Shown in pieces: positions 1 to 11,111 of a stretch of 64,000 nt of DNA. Made by a program: the position numbers and the translations under genes. Positions within the stretch are counted from its first letter, which is position 1. Each line of letters begins with the position of its first letter. Origin of the DNA: Brachyhypopomus gauderio. Taxonomy: Eukaryota; Chordata; Actinopteri; Gymnotiformes; Hypopomidae. The notes beneath the pieces are model-generated. The model was given only the letters and a program-made list of their open reading frames with translations. It was not told the origin of the DNA and ran no database searches. Where the stretch lies: the NCBI RefSeq assembly GCF_052324685.1, contig NW_027506891.1, positions 62,001-126,000 of the forward strand, read 5' to 3'.

Positions 1-242
1 TGTCAAAATAACAAGCCAATTTGTATATATAAATTACTTGCGTGTGTTTTATAAGTGTTTTAAGTGCAGAAGTGCATTTTTTTTAATCATTGTTTTATTT
101 ATTGGAATAAAGGTATACAACCCATACAAACAAGATTAAACAAAAATACAATACAATACAATGAGCAAAAGGAGAGAAAAATAAATAAATAAATACAAAT
201 TTAAAATAATAATAATAATAATAAAAAACAAAACAGTGGTTA

Positions 243-539
243 TGTGACGGGCGGGGGTGAGCAACTAAAAGGAAGCGATCACGCCAAGTCTCAGGGAAAA
301 AGGATGGTTTAATAGAAAGTGTGCAAACCTAAAACCCGTGCAATATCTCCAAATTAAGGATATAATGACCAGCGGTCAACTGGTACAAAGACAAGACATA
401 TATAGGCAAACAAATGACCCTCAGGTGAGACGGATCACGGGCTCCGCCCACCTGAGGGACGCACATGACGTCACCAAACAACAATAACAACAGCCGCTGT
501 GGACAGAGGCGGCCGGTAGGGGGCCGCCTCACCGTGACA
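243..539. repeat. Short TG...CA element (solo-LTR-like)
   Basis: A 297-bp block begins TGTGACGG and ends CCGTGACA. It is flanked by a perfect 5-bp direct repeat GGTTA (238-242 and 540-544). TG/CA ends with a 5-bp duplication fit a solo LTR. It sits in the 3' part of the L1, just after the ORF2 stop, so it is younger than the L1. No coding content. Confidence 0.6.
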
Positions 540-540
540 G

Positions 541-3500
541 GTTAACTGTGTTGATTGTACATACTATTAAACAGAGGGAGAGAAGCTAAAAGAGTCAAAA
601 AAGCTACCAAATTGGATTTGCGTTTAGATAAGGTGTACGTAGCTGGAAAGACACCAAACAGTGCAATGAATGGAGAGGGAGCAAGAGGTAATATGTCTGA
701 AAGTGAACTGAATATTGAGTTCCAAAATGTCTGTAGTGAAGGATAAGTCCAAAACATGTGTTATAAACTGGCCGGGGCTTGATGGCATCTATCACAGTTG
801 AGGTCTATGTTGCTGTAAATTCTAGACAATCTAGCCTTGGTCCAGTACACTCTATGTAGAAGTTTACATTGTATTGCCCCATGTTTAGCACTCACAGAGG
901 ATGTATGAACTCGTGCTAATATTGCCTGCCAGGTCTCCTCCGGTATATCTTCCCCGAGATCTTGAGCCCAAAGGGTTTTAATTGTGTGGTCAGAGGGTTG
1001 GAGGGCAAAAATCTTGGTATAGAATATAGATACAACCCCTTTCAGAGCAGTAGGGAAAGATGAAAAAAGTGTGTCTAGGGGTGACTGGGGGGTGGGTTTG
1101 GAAAGTTGGGAAATTTTTTCTTAACAAAGTCAGGGACTTGCAGATAACGAAAGAAGTGAGAATGAGGGAGTCTGAATACATCAGCAAGTTGTTGAAAAGA
1201 ACCAAAAACTCCTTCTATGTATAGATCAGTAACTGATTTGAGACCGTGGTCATGCCAGATATTAAATGCTTTGTCTTGTAGGGAAGGAGGAAACAGTGGG
1301 GTTTGCACAGAGTGGTGTGAATAGTGGAAGCAACTGTATGCCAAAATGACAACTAAACTGTATCCAAATCTTAACTGTAGATCCTGACAATAATATTTTT
1401 ACAGCTTGGTTTAGGTAACTGTACTGAGGAAGCTAAAAGAGAGGTTAGTGAGATGGGAGCTAAAGAAGCAGATTCGAGTGATAACCAGGCAGGCAGAGAG
1501 GCCAGGTTGTCTAAGTGCAGCCAGTACACAATAGGTTGAAAATTAGCGGCCCAATAGTAAAAGAGGAAGTTGGGCAGTGCCATACCGCCTAAGTGTTTGG
1601 GTTTTTGTAGAGCCGATTTGCGACGCCTCTGGACCTTTTTGTTCCAAACAAATTCGGAAATTATACTGTCAAGGTTGGTAAAAAAAGATTTGGTAATGAA
1701 AATTGGAATGCATTGGAAGAAATATAGAAATCTAGGGAGTATATTCATTTTTATTACGTTAATGCGCCCTGCTAATGATAAGGGTAATGAAGTCCAGCGT
1801 TGGAGGTCTTGTTTGGTACGTGAAAACAGTGGGAGGAAGTTGTGTTTGAACAGGTTGTCAAACGTATTGGTGATAAATACCCCTAGATAGGTGAAGCCAC
1901 GGTAGGAAATCCTGAAGGGCAGCTGAGACATGTTAAAGTGGCGAGCCGTAGGAGCAATTGGGAAAAGTTCACGCTTGTCCAAGTTTAATTTGTAACCCGA
2001 TATTTTCCTAAAGCCATCCAGGATTGCCAGGGCAGCAGGCAGAGACTGAGTGGGATTGGACATGTATAATAACAGGTCATCTGCAAAGAGTGAAACCTTG
2101 TGCTCTGTGCCACTTCTAAAGATGCCCATAAACAGTTTGTCTATCCGTAGTACTACCGCAAGTGGTTCGATTGCAATTAGAAATAGTTGTGGGGAGAGAG
2201 GGCACCCTTGTCTGGTGCCTCTGTAAAGGGGAAAGTAATCTGAGTAATTATTATTTGTTCGAACGGATGCCAGTGGTGATGAGTATAGTAAGTCAATCCA
2301 AGAAAGGAAATTCTTACCAAAACCGAACCTATGTAGAGCTTCGAAAAGGTAGCTCCACTCTACCCTGTCAAACGCCTCTTCTGCATCTAATGAAATCACT
2401 ACTTCAGAAAGGGGTGAAGATGGGGGGTTATATATAATGTTAAAAAGCCTCCTTACATTAGAAGAGGCCTGTCTATTTTTAACGAAACCTGTCTGATCAG
2501 GGCAAATAATAGAAGGAAGAATGGAGTCTAGCCTCAATGCCAATACTTTAGCTAACAGTTTGATATCGGTATTAAGCAACGATATGGGACGGTATGAATT
2601 ACAGGACATGGGGTCCTTATTTTTTTTAAGGATAAGAGTTATGGTGGCCTGGCGTAAAGTTTGTGGCAACTGACCTAAGGCCAGAGATGTATTAAGCATT
2701 TTAAGAAGAAGAGGTATAATCTTGCTAGAAAATTTCCTATAAAATTCTAATGGAAATCCGTCTGGCCCAGGGCATTTACCACACTGCATAGCATTCATAG
2801 CTGCAGTAAGTTCTTCATCTTGTAAGCGGGCATTCCAGTAGCTCTTGTTGTTCTGAGGTAAGAATGGGTATATGTAGCGTATCAAAAAATGAGTTTAACT
2901 GAGCTGAGTCGGTGACTGTGTCCGATTCATACAGGGTTGAATAAAAATGTTTAAATTCTGCATTGATCTTAGATGGATCAGTTGTCACACCTTCTCCTGT
3001 TTTAATTTGTGGAATAAAATGAGTTGTCACAGATTTTCGGAGCTGTTAAGCAAGTATTTTATTTGCCTTGTCCCCAATATCATAGTAACGGCATCTGGAT
3101 TTCAATAGTGCCTCCTCTGCCTGGGATGTAGACAAAGTATTATACTCAGATCTCAGAATAAGTAGTTGTTTATAAGTATCTGGTGATGGGGAGGTTGCAT
3201 GTTTGCTATCCAGATCCCTAATAAGGGCAGATAGCTCAGAGAGTCGCATTAACCGCTGCTTTCTTTTGTATGCGCTATATGAAATGATTTGCCCCCTTAA
3301 ATATGCTTTCATAGTTTCCCAGATGAGTAGGGGAGAAGCCTCAGGTGTAACGTTAGTGTCAGAGAAAAAAATCTATCTGAGTTGACAGAAACCGTACAAA
3401 GTCCTCATCAGACAAGAGGAGTGTGTTGAAACGCCAAGGGAAACGAGATGTAGATGTGTCTAACAAGGATAGCCTTAAAATGACTGGGGCGTGCTCTGAA

Positions 3501-4203
3501 ATTGTGATGCTGCCATATGAACAGGAATGGACAGAGGACACAAATTTCTAATCTATAATGAAGTAGTCGATACGTGAATACGTCTGATGGACAGGAGAAA
3601 AGAAGGAGTATTTCCTTTCATTTGGGTTTAAAAGGCGCCATGGGTCTGACAATGCGTACTGTTCAAGAAATATTTTAATAGTTTTGCCAGATTTAGATAA
3701 CGGAATTGCAGTTAGAGAGGAGCGATCGAGTATTGGGTCCAGACAACAATTGAAATCACCGCCTAGTATGAGACTGTGCGAGTCCAAATCTGGCAGTGAG
3801 TACAGAAACTTGCGGAAGAAGGCATCATTATCCCAATTGGGACCATATACATTAGCTAGGATTAGAGAGATATGATGAATTCGCCCCATAACTATTACAT
3901 AATGACCACATGGGTCTGAAATAGTTTTGGTGGCTGAGAACGGCACTGATTTGTGAATAAGAATAGCTGCCCCCCTGGAGCTCCCACCAAAGCTAGAGTG
4001 GTACATTTGGCCTACCCATCCTTTACAAAGTTTATCATGATCAGTAATGGCGAGGTGTGTTTCTTGAAGAAAGGCAATTTTGCTGTCCATCTGTTTTAAA
4101 TGGCCAAGGACTTTAATTTCACTGGTGCATTCAAGCCTTTTACGTTCCAACTTGTAAATGTTAGTGAGCCTCCAGAATCATGAGACTGACCATGGCTAGC
4201 CAT
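541..4203 (-). pseudogene. L1 ORF2 (endonuclease-reverse transcriptase), broken
   Basis: ORF2 would copy LINE RNA into nicked chromosomal DNA. A start codon lies at 4203-4201 (MASHGQS...). The APE-type endonuclease follows in 4150-3548, with FLQETH, GGDFN and SRIDYF motifs. A shifted linker is spread over three frames (3541-2815). The reverse transcriptase is a 504-codon open stretch, 2885-1371, with the GTRQGCPLSP and FADDLLLY motifs; the catalytic box is FADD. The C-terminal region continues in other frames to about 541 (SFQQL, HMFWTYP). At least four frameshifts or stops separate the pieces, so it is inactive. The RT block is the best preserved part. Confidence 0.88.
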
Positions 4204-4692
4204 AATCACTTTTAAGTAACGGTATTACACTAATAAAACACTTGTTGCCTCCTGCATAGCTGACACAAACACAGTAAACCACGAAACATAATATAATAAA
4301 AGAATAAAAATAAACAACGTGTTTTTACCCCTAAAGCACTTCCCAAAAGTAAGTGCATAACACCCTGTGTTACAATGAGCCTCTAACAGGCACTTGTGGC
4401 CAACCACTAGGGGTCAAGTGACACTGACAAATAACATTTTAGAGCATACCAAATGTGAAGTACATTGTAAATAAATCCAGTCCTGCAGAGGGCATTTGCC
4501 ATGTAAGGCTCATGTAAGGTTCAAAGGCACGGAGGTGAACCCAGAATTAGTCCTTACTTTGAAGGAGAGAGGTAGTGTTTAACAAACGCAATAGCTCTGA
4601 AACGATGTCGCCGCTAAATCCGGCTGCCTTCTCCAGCTCCGCCAGCTGGGCGCCATGTTTATCTGAGACTGCTTGCAGCGAGGCGATGCTAG

Positions 4693-5757
4693 TGTAACAA
4701 GGTTAAGAAAAATGTTTATTGGTTTTGTTGTTAAAATTCCACCAAATCCTAATGTTTGTATAAATATCTGTTTTGTGTTCCATTTATTTCATATTTGTAC
4801 TGGGAAACTTTTTGTTTTAAAGAGTTGGTTAATTGTGTACTGTTCCTTTAAGAGACGCAGCTTTGTTTGGCGCCACCGCCGTATTTACCTCACGCTGTGA
4901 ACAGCTAGCTGAGAGGAGGTATGTAGCGCTGATGGTCGTGCTTAAAAACACATAATTTTCTGTGTCAACAACATAAAATGGGCAGTAAACAGTGATAAAT
5001 GTTAGAAGCAGGGTTGTGAACGTGTAAATGTGCAGTAGCTTGAAAATGAACTTTATAAAATATCTTCTATGTGGAGTTATAACTGACACATGTGCTCTGT
5101 GGCCGCATGCCCCCATGTGCATTTCTGCTAACAGGAGGCTGATAACCTGCGTGTATGAGAGAGAGCAGTGTGTATGTTCACTCCTGAACTGTTCACTCCA
5201 GAGCTTTGAGTTTATCTGTCTGTTTATACAGGTATGTAGTTCCCTCAGTTATATCAGTTCACTGTTTAAAACATGCATTTATTAAGTTACCGTGTTCTTG
5301 ATAACTGTATTTACATACAGAGCTGGTTTTAAGTCAGAGCTGGTTTTTGTCACCATGACATTCAAATTTCTTTTTATTTTATTTTCATGTGTAGAATGCC
5401 AACTCATTATTGTACAAATGCAAGTGTGCCCATATAATTTAGAGAATATTGAAATCAACTGACTCTGTGAACAGCTATCTGAGAGGAGGAGGCTGATAAC
5501 CTGCGTGTATGAGAGACAGCAGTGTGTATGTTCACTCCTGAGCTGTATGTTCACTCCAGAGCTGTAAGAGCTTATCTATCTGTTTATACAGATACCACCA
5601 GCCATAATAAAGAACCCGAACCAGCAGAGGCTGTGCTCCGAGTCTTTCCTTCATGCATCACAGATCCCCCAGAACACAACGCAGAGTATTTATGGGTTAA
5701 CGGGAGTGCGGATGGACAGTCCTGACCACCGTAAAGTGTAGATGCACACCCGTTACA
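4693..5757 (+). mobile_element. 5' LTR of a BEL/Pao-like retrotransposon
   Basis: A 1,065-bp block starts TGTAACAAGG and ends CCGTTACA, and is directly followed by a primer-binding-site-like sequence. AATAAA occurs near its 3' end (about 5608). Internally a segment of about 110 bp is present twice (about 5128-5238 and 5473-5594), sharing GGCTGATAACCTGCGTGTATG. I find no matching 3' LTR in the window, so the element is partial or was truncated by later insertions. The BEL/Pao assignment rests on the primer site and is tentative. Confidence 0.6.
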
Positions 5758-5758
5758 A

Positions 5759-5776
5759 TGGTGCCGTGACGCCTTT
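5759..5776 (+). other. Putative primer binding site
   Basis: TGGTGCCGTGACGCC begins one base after the LTR terminus. TGG is expected for pairing with a tRNA CCA end, and TGGTGCCGTGAC resembles primer sites of BEL-type elements as I remember them. Confidence 0.5.
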
Positions 5777-6105
5777 GGGAGGAGAAGATCGACGTCAGCT
5801 CGTTCGCCGTGGGAAGCTGCAGTTGCCCGTGTTTCTGGTGAAGGTATTTACGCAGACTGTACGTAGGTATTTCATTGGACGGTACAAGTTTTATTAACTA
5901 TTGGCCGGTTCTACACAAAAACAAAAAGAAACATTGAGCATTGAACAGTGTCTGGAAAAAAAAAACAGAAAAGTAAATGTGGAAAAAGTACTGAATCTTG
6001 TACAGTGTTATAAGTTGTGTGTAACTGTTGACTGTTGATTACTCTGATTGGTATATATTATTTTTTTCTTTTTTCTCTTCCTTTTATTTGGTGGGGTATT
6101 TAAAT

Positions 6106-6285
6106 ATGGCAGAAGGTCAAACGTATTTCGCTGGGGGTGAAGGTGATGATGAGAGTTTTGTGAGGCACCAGTTTGGTGTGGGGAGGGGCTTCATCAATCG
6201 TCGCACAGTAACCAGCACGCCAGGGCCTAGAATTATGCCATTAGAAACCCCAAAAATCACTTCCACTCGTTATGCAGACCAGGGG
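6106..6285 (+). pseudogene. 5' fragment of an LTR-element gag ORF
   Basis: An open frame begins MAEGQTYFAGGEGDD about 350 bp after the primer site, where gag is expected. It runs about 60 codons and is cut off at about 6283, where the Harbinger terminus GGGGGTATTCCAT begins. Function is inferred from position only; no Gag motif is visible in so short a piece. The rest of this retroelement is not seen in the window. Confidence 0.4.
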
Positions 6286-6540
6286 GGTATTCCATGAAGC
6301 GAGCTTATGAAAGCGGCGCTTATTAGAGTGAGCCTCGCTTGAGTTAGCCAAACAGTTCACTTCCGTGTAGTTCCGTTCCACTAACGAAATCCAGACGCAA
6401 CTTGTTCCCGCTAATTCAAGCCAGGCTTTTGTAATAGGCGATCATGCACACAGTATTTACACAGCCTCACTAATAGATATTCGAAAAGGCAAGAAAATGT
6501 CGAAAGAGCTGAAAGAACGAGCAGCTTTTTTTTTCCTTCT

Positions 6541-6820
6541 GCTGAACAGGAGCTACTCATACGTCTTTATGAGGAATATAAAGACGTTATTATGAAGAAA
6601 GGCAACACGTCCTGTATTAATAAAGCCAGAGAAGCTGCCTGGCATAATATTGCAGACAGATTAAATGCGTGAGCATATAATTTAATCCATTCATTGGCAT
6701 TTAAAAAGTGTTATAGTAAATTAATAATGTTAATAATTTCCTGATTTAGAAGTAACATGTGCAGGGTTAAGAGAACGTGGCAGCAGGTCAAGGGAAATAT
6801 AAAAATATACTCCAGAATGG
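6541..6820 (+). pseudogene. Myb/SANT-like DNA-binding gene of the Harbinger element
   Basis: Two exon-like blocks resemble the Myb/SANT-like partner protein of Harbinger transposons, which binds element ends and helps import the transposase. Block 1 (6541-6672) reads AEQELLIRLYEEYKDVIMKK and then REAAWHNIADRLNA before TGA. Block 2 (about 6745-6820) reads CRVKRTWQQVKGKYKN after a plausible TTTAG acceptor. Together they give the W...W...K pattern of a trihelix/SANT-like domain. Further exons downstream (to about 7620) are not clearly readable. Confidence 0.6.
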
Positions 6821-7957
6821 TAAGTACAGTTGATTAGTCCAATGTGCAGGAAAAGGTAAAACACCATATTAAATAGCTGTATAAAATATTTTACCAACCA
6901 GAAAGAAAACTGCTACTGGTGGTGGGCCTCCTGTAGTAGCCCTCACTCATCATCATCTGATCCTGTCTGTCCTCATGATACATAGCCTTATGTTAAAGGT
7001 AGGTTCAGTTGTTTCTCAGATTTTTCATTTTTGTTCTTACAGGCTACATCGTAGTATTATTGTATACTTGATGACTAAAATTTTACAGTGGTGGGGGGTG
7101 TGCTGACTCTTTTGGACCCGCCTGTATTTGACAATGATGTGCGTACCATAAACCAGCTTATTTCTTATGACTGAACCTTGAGGATTGTTAACATTTATGT
7201 GTCTTAATTTGTTGTTTGCAGGGGGAGATTGCCGGACCATCCAGAATGGTACAGGAGGATGAGGACACAGTGTCTGCCTGTTCTGTAAGGCGTGTGTCTA
7301 TGTATCTGTCTGTTAATGTGCTGTGTGATCTCATGATTTGTGTCGTGTTTAAAGGAAATGGAAGAACAGAGAGAAGACCCTCAGGCCTCCACGTCCAGAG
7401 CTCACACCTCTACAAGAGAACAAGTGAGTAGTAGTTATGCAGTTCAACATGAATAAATACTTCTCAATCTTGACTATACTTCAGTCTTAAAGGAATCTGA
7501 GATTAGTGAGATCTACAAAAGGTTCTTGCTCCAAGATATAGAATGTAAAAAAGCAGATCTGCAATACAAAAAAACTAAAAATATGGAAGTTGGAGCTTGA
7601 AATAAAGAAAATGGAGAAAAATGTGAGTATTTGCAAAAAGGTCTCACTTTAATATGCTTGTTTTTGCAAGATCAAACTTTTTTCTGTCCACAGGCTCAGC
7701 AAGACAATTAATAAATTTCTCTTTCCAAAAAAAAGGCATCTTGTTTTATGTTAATAGTGTTAATGAACAAATGCAAAATATTCCCTTAACTAAAGTAAAT
7801 GTTTGCATACATGTCCCTCATAGCTCTACCATCCATGTGGTCTGCAATTAAAATGTTGTCTTCCCATTGCTCCAACTGCACTCTTGGCATTTCTTCTTTT
7901 TGCAGTATTGCCACATTGTGCAAAACTGCACAGGGTGCTACGATATCACAGGCTCTC

Positions 7958-9110
7958 TCAGGGGTGACTGAGATGGCGCAAGCAGTTAAATCTGCTCTTT
8001 AACTGTCCAAATGCCATCTCAATGCATGCCCTTGTCTTTGAATGTGCACGATTGAACCTCCTCTCTGCATCTGTTGTAGGGTCTGCATATGGGGTAAGGA
8101 GAAAAGGTTGGCAGGGGTAACCCCTATCCCCAAGCAGTAAGCCAGGAAAAGCACCTACAATTATAAGGAGAAGAGTTAAACACTGAGGCCAAATCTGCAC
8201 TATTTTGTGTGGTTGGAGTGTTCTTACCTTGGGCAAACCTCTGTGCCAGTGAGGAGGCACAAAATATCCTGGAATCGTGCACCGAACCGGGCCATATTGC
8301 CTCAATGTTGGAGAATAGAAATTGGCTGGTGCAAACCATTTAGAACAATGGCAAAAGTGACAAAGGGTGAAAGTTGTTCAAACCCATGAACTGACGTGCT
8401 TTACAATTTCTGTTGGGTAGGCAAAACTTGCATGTACCTGTACATTGATGCTGTGAAATAATTTTTTGGTTCACATAGTCTGCCTCCATGGGTACAGATG
8501 GAGCCTTTATCCAGATGTGAGTACAGTCTATAGCACCAATGACATTTGGATCCTGGAGAATTCAATTTGTTTTGAATTGAATTAATTTTAGCATGAAATA
8601 GTTTATTAAGATGAATACAAAGCACTTTGGTAAGTGCTCTGGATAAGAGCATCTGTTAAAGTCATATACATTTAACTCCAAGTTACTGATCAAACCAACA
8701 CTACTTCTCATGAATACATGCCAGCTGTTCTGAAAAGGATGGGAAGGATGCCTCTGTGACCAGGGAATTTGATGAATATATTAAGGAAGCGCTTAAGCGC
8801 AAGACAAACCTTTCGAATTTCGTGGCAGACCGTTGCCTTACTAAGATGTTCTGCATCCCCAACGCTGTATCGAAATGCACCACTGGCAAAGAAGCGCAAA
8901 GCGATACAGACCGTTTAGGGTTTGGTAAGAGCTTTACTACATCTAGTGGTCTTCTCAATATATGGCCCCAGTAATTTACAAAGATATATAATACTGTGTC
9001 TTCTGAACAAATAAGTAGTCATCCGGAAAGCCCAGTGGATCTGTCCTGTCCTGGAATGACCTTGGAGCTGGTAGCATGAATGCTCTGCGCACTACACACG
9101 CTCCCTCATC
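7958..9110 (-). pseudogene. HARBI1-like (PIF/Harbinger) transposase, broken
   Basis: DDE transposase read from 9110 downwards. Blocks in order: RSFQDRTDPLGFPDDYL (amino end), CKLLGPYIEKTTRCSKALTKP then a stop, RFFASGAFRYSVGDAEHL, KATVCHEIRKVCLALKRFL, VIGAIDCTHIWIKAPS (first catalytic Asp region, near 8500), WPGSVHDSRIF (second Asp region, near 8270), and LLGDRGYPCQPFLLTPY with FNRAHSKTRACIEMAFGQLK (terminal acidic region, about 8140-7980). There is one frameshift near 8998, an in-frame TAA near 8910, and the copy splits over several frames, so it is dead. A stretch with an L2-like tail separates two blocks at about 8570-8700 and may be an intron or an insertion. Confidence 0.8.
8612..8662 (+). 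repeat. L2-like LINE 3' tail fragment
   Basis: CAAAGCACTTTGGTAAGTGC and the following GGATAAGAGCATCTGTTAAA match, with a few changes, the tail of the L2-like LINE at 48,574-48,618. Only the tail is present. Confidence 0.6.
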
Positions 9111-9280
9111 TACTGGATTCTCTACAAATGGGCATGTGTTGGGATTTTCTTCTCTGGACCCAGACGGGCCCCAACACCGCCCCGATGAACCGACTGGTTT
9201 TTGACTGAGTGGTCCAAGCAAAGTCTTGACAACAAAAGTTCTTTTAAAATGATTTATATAGAATATAAATGAATGCAATA

Positions 9281-9726
9281 TAATAAAAGTATACGTGGTA
9301 CAAACTCTTCAGTGCACTGGTGCTAGTTTGCCTAGGAATCTACCTAACCCAAGTGGATCTCAGCAGTGTCCAAGCGAAAAGCCTCCCGTGCTGGGCGATG
9401 TCCTTTCTTTCATACTCCCTGTCCATAAGTTTCGATTTGTTAAGTTTCGATAACTCCCCAATCCTGGCTGCTCTCCATGGAAAATCACCTGCTCCTCTTC
9501 TCCCAGCCTGTGTGCTTGGTTATCTAAAAACTGCTTGCTACACATCCTGCACTGAATAGGCCCCTTCTGTTCTCCTCAAGGCCACTGAGGCCTCCTTACT
9601 CCTGCTTTCCCACAGTCTCCCTGAAAAACACTAAATTGATGCATTAAGTTATTAGCCTTTAAATTTCTTTTTTCCAACACATGCCATGGTCAATCAGCCT
9701 TCAGCCTTCACTGTTCGCTGCTCTTT
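9281..9726. other. No gene recognised
   Basis: No coding potential, terminal repeat or RNA gene is seen. It lies between the Harbinger remains and the L1 ORF1 fragment and probably belongs to one of the disrupted elements. Confidence 0.5.
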
Positions 9727-9945
9727 TTATAGCCTACATTTTGGATTATTTTTATATAAATAAATTTCAGCCTTCAAATTTGTCGCCACTACGTCAATTT
9801 TTGTACAAATGTCCTCTTTGAGTGCAGTGATGGCGTTCGTGAAGGCAGCGAAGCTCAGCTGCTCGGAGTCCATGCTAGCTGTCGTTTCAGGGTTAGCGGC
9901 CATTTCGGACGGAGACTTTCCCCTTCTGGTTCGAACAGTAGACAT
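9727..9945 (-). pseudogene. L1 ORF1 amino-terminal fragment
   Basis: A 72-codon minus frame starts MSTVRTRRGKSPSEMAANPE, then FAAFTNAITALKEDICTKID and VVATNLKAEI. This is the charged leader plus start of the coiled coil typical of L1-type ORF1 RNA-binding proteins. After NLKAEI the reading becomes unrelated. The continuation fits the short coiled-coil frame at about 4690-4560, so this is probably the 5' end of the L1 whose ORF2 lies at 541-4203. Confidence 0.6.
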
Positions 9946-10059
9946 TTTCGCTCAGAATGACTGGGTTTTAGAATGTGTAGTAGCTGTCAAGAAGTAGCTG
10001 GAGTTTACAATAAAGTCCGTTTTGAAAAAGGTGTTGTTAGGCATGCCAGTTTAAAGAAA

Positions 10060-10345
10060 TATGTCACGACTGCCTGGAGCTACACGCAAACGCAACCAAC
10101 GCGCTCCATGTCCACGCGACCCATCAAGTGCATTTTAAGTGCATTTTCAAGTACTATAGCCTAAATTCCAGCACTTTTCAAATCTGAAACACAAAGCAAC
10201 ATTAAAATTCATCAGGTAAATGTTCCTTCCCCTGTTTTTGAGGGGTGTTTCTTTATACTACCACATCATATCGTTTTGGACAAGACTGCATAGAATGTGA
10301 CGGGGCTAGTATAAACGCCTCCGCCGTTCACGGAGGGTCGCACAC
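10060..10345 (-). repeat. Foldback core repeat, copy 1
   Basis: Contains TAGCCTAAATTCCAGCACTT, ATTAAAATTCATCAGGTAAA and TATCGTTTTGGACAA. The reverse complement of this module recurs at 14,460-14,690 and 25,880-26,090, and it recurs again, in this same orientation, at 16,060-16,210. It has no coding content. Confidence 0.6.
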
Positions 10346-11078
10346 TACGCTTGCGAAAGTATAACTAGCTCTATATGGGAGATGCAGAAAGGCATCGCTA
10401 AAAGGGAGAGCTCTTATGTGATTTAGGAACTATGAATGTGGATCTTGTGTTTAAAAAATTTCTTTTATAGAATTATTTGTTCAATTAATTGGTTCAACCC
10501 AGACAGATTTCTTCATAACTTATAATTAGTAGGCTTGAAAGTTACTGGATCGAGGCAGCTACTTACTGGAAAGTTACTGGATCCCAGAACGCACCCGTCA
10601 AAATAAAAGAGTTGCCGGATCCTGTTCCAGCAGGATCCGGCTCAAATTAAGCCCCTTAAACAACCATTTAACTCCTCATTGAAAAGTCACATTACACATA
10701 CCAAACAACAAAAAGACTATAAATCCTTGTTCCTTGTGCATGTGATAAATTACATTCTGCACAGTTACCTCAGGATATGTCAACAGAAAATAACAATCAT
10801 AGAACAATATATATCTATAGTCACCATGACAACAGTTATCATAAGTGTTAGTATTTCAAAGTGCAAAAAGAGCAGAGCTCCTAGGTGTGTTAAACCTGAT
10901 GTGATTAGCTAAAATCTGTGCTCCTTATTTAAAAGGACTTCTGAGTTTAAGGATTTAGCTTTCTGCTCATTCAAAATGTTAAAAACATTTGACTTTCTTC
11001 TTCTCTCTTTCATTTAAAGTGCAGGCACAGTAAGAAATGCACAAACATCTCCATCTTCAAGTAGAATCCATGTTGGGC
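10346..11078. other. 3' flank of togaram2-like gene
   Basis: No gene is recognised. A GGATCCGGCAACTCTT-like palindromic stretch occurs around 10,540-10,640 (GTTACTGGATC repeated). The rest is A/T-rich sequence without open frames of note. Confidence 0.5.
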
Positions 11079-11084
11079 TTTATT
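11079..11084 (-). terminator. Polyadenylation signal of togaram2-like gene
   Basis: AATAAA on the minus strand, about 27 bases after the TGA stop at 11,114-11,112. This gives a very short 3' UTR if used. Confidence 0.55.
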
Positions 11085-11111
11085 TTGGTCTGGAGGTCTG
11101 GCTGGCAGCTC

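Larger units (their letters stand above)
76..4690 (-). mobile_element. L1/Tx1-like LINE, 3' part
   Basis: The minus strand carries the remains of an L1-type LINE. Its 3' end is a short A-tail (read as T's near 76-83) preceded by an A/T-rich 3' UTR. ORF2 remains run from about 4203 down to 541. Just upstream (about 4690-4560) is a short frame with residues AVSDKHGAQLAELEKAAGF, which looks like ORF1 coiled coil. The ORF1 amino end reappears in the same orientation at 9727-9945, so one L1 was probably split by the LTR element starting at 4693. The body is also interrupted by a short TG...CA element at 243-539. Confidence 0.8.
6283..9280. mobile_element. PIF/Harbinger DNA transposon, degraded
   Basis: The left end GGGGGTATTCCATGAAGC has the look of fish Harbinger termini. 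Inside are the two expected convergent genes: a Myb/SANT-like DNA-binding protein on plus (6541-6820) and a HARBI1-like DDE transposase on minus (7958-9110). I could not find the mirror-image right terminus, so the right boundary is only the end of recognisable transposase sequence. Confidence 0.75.
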
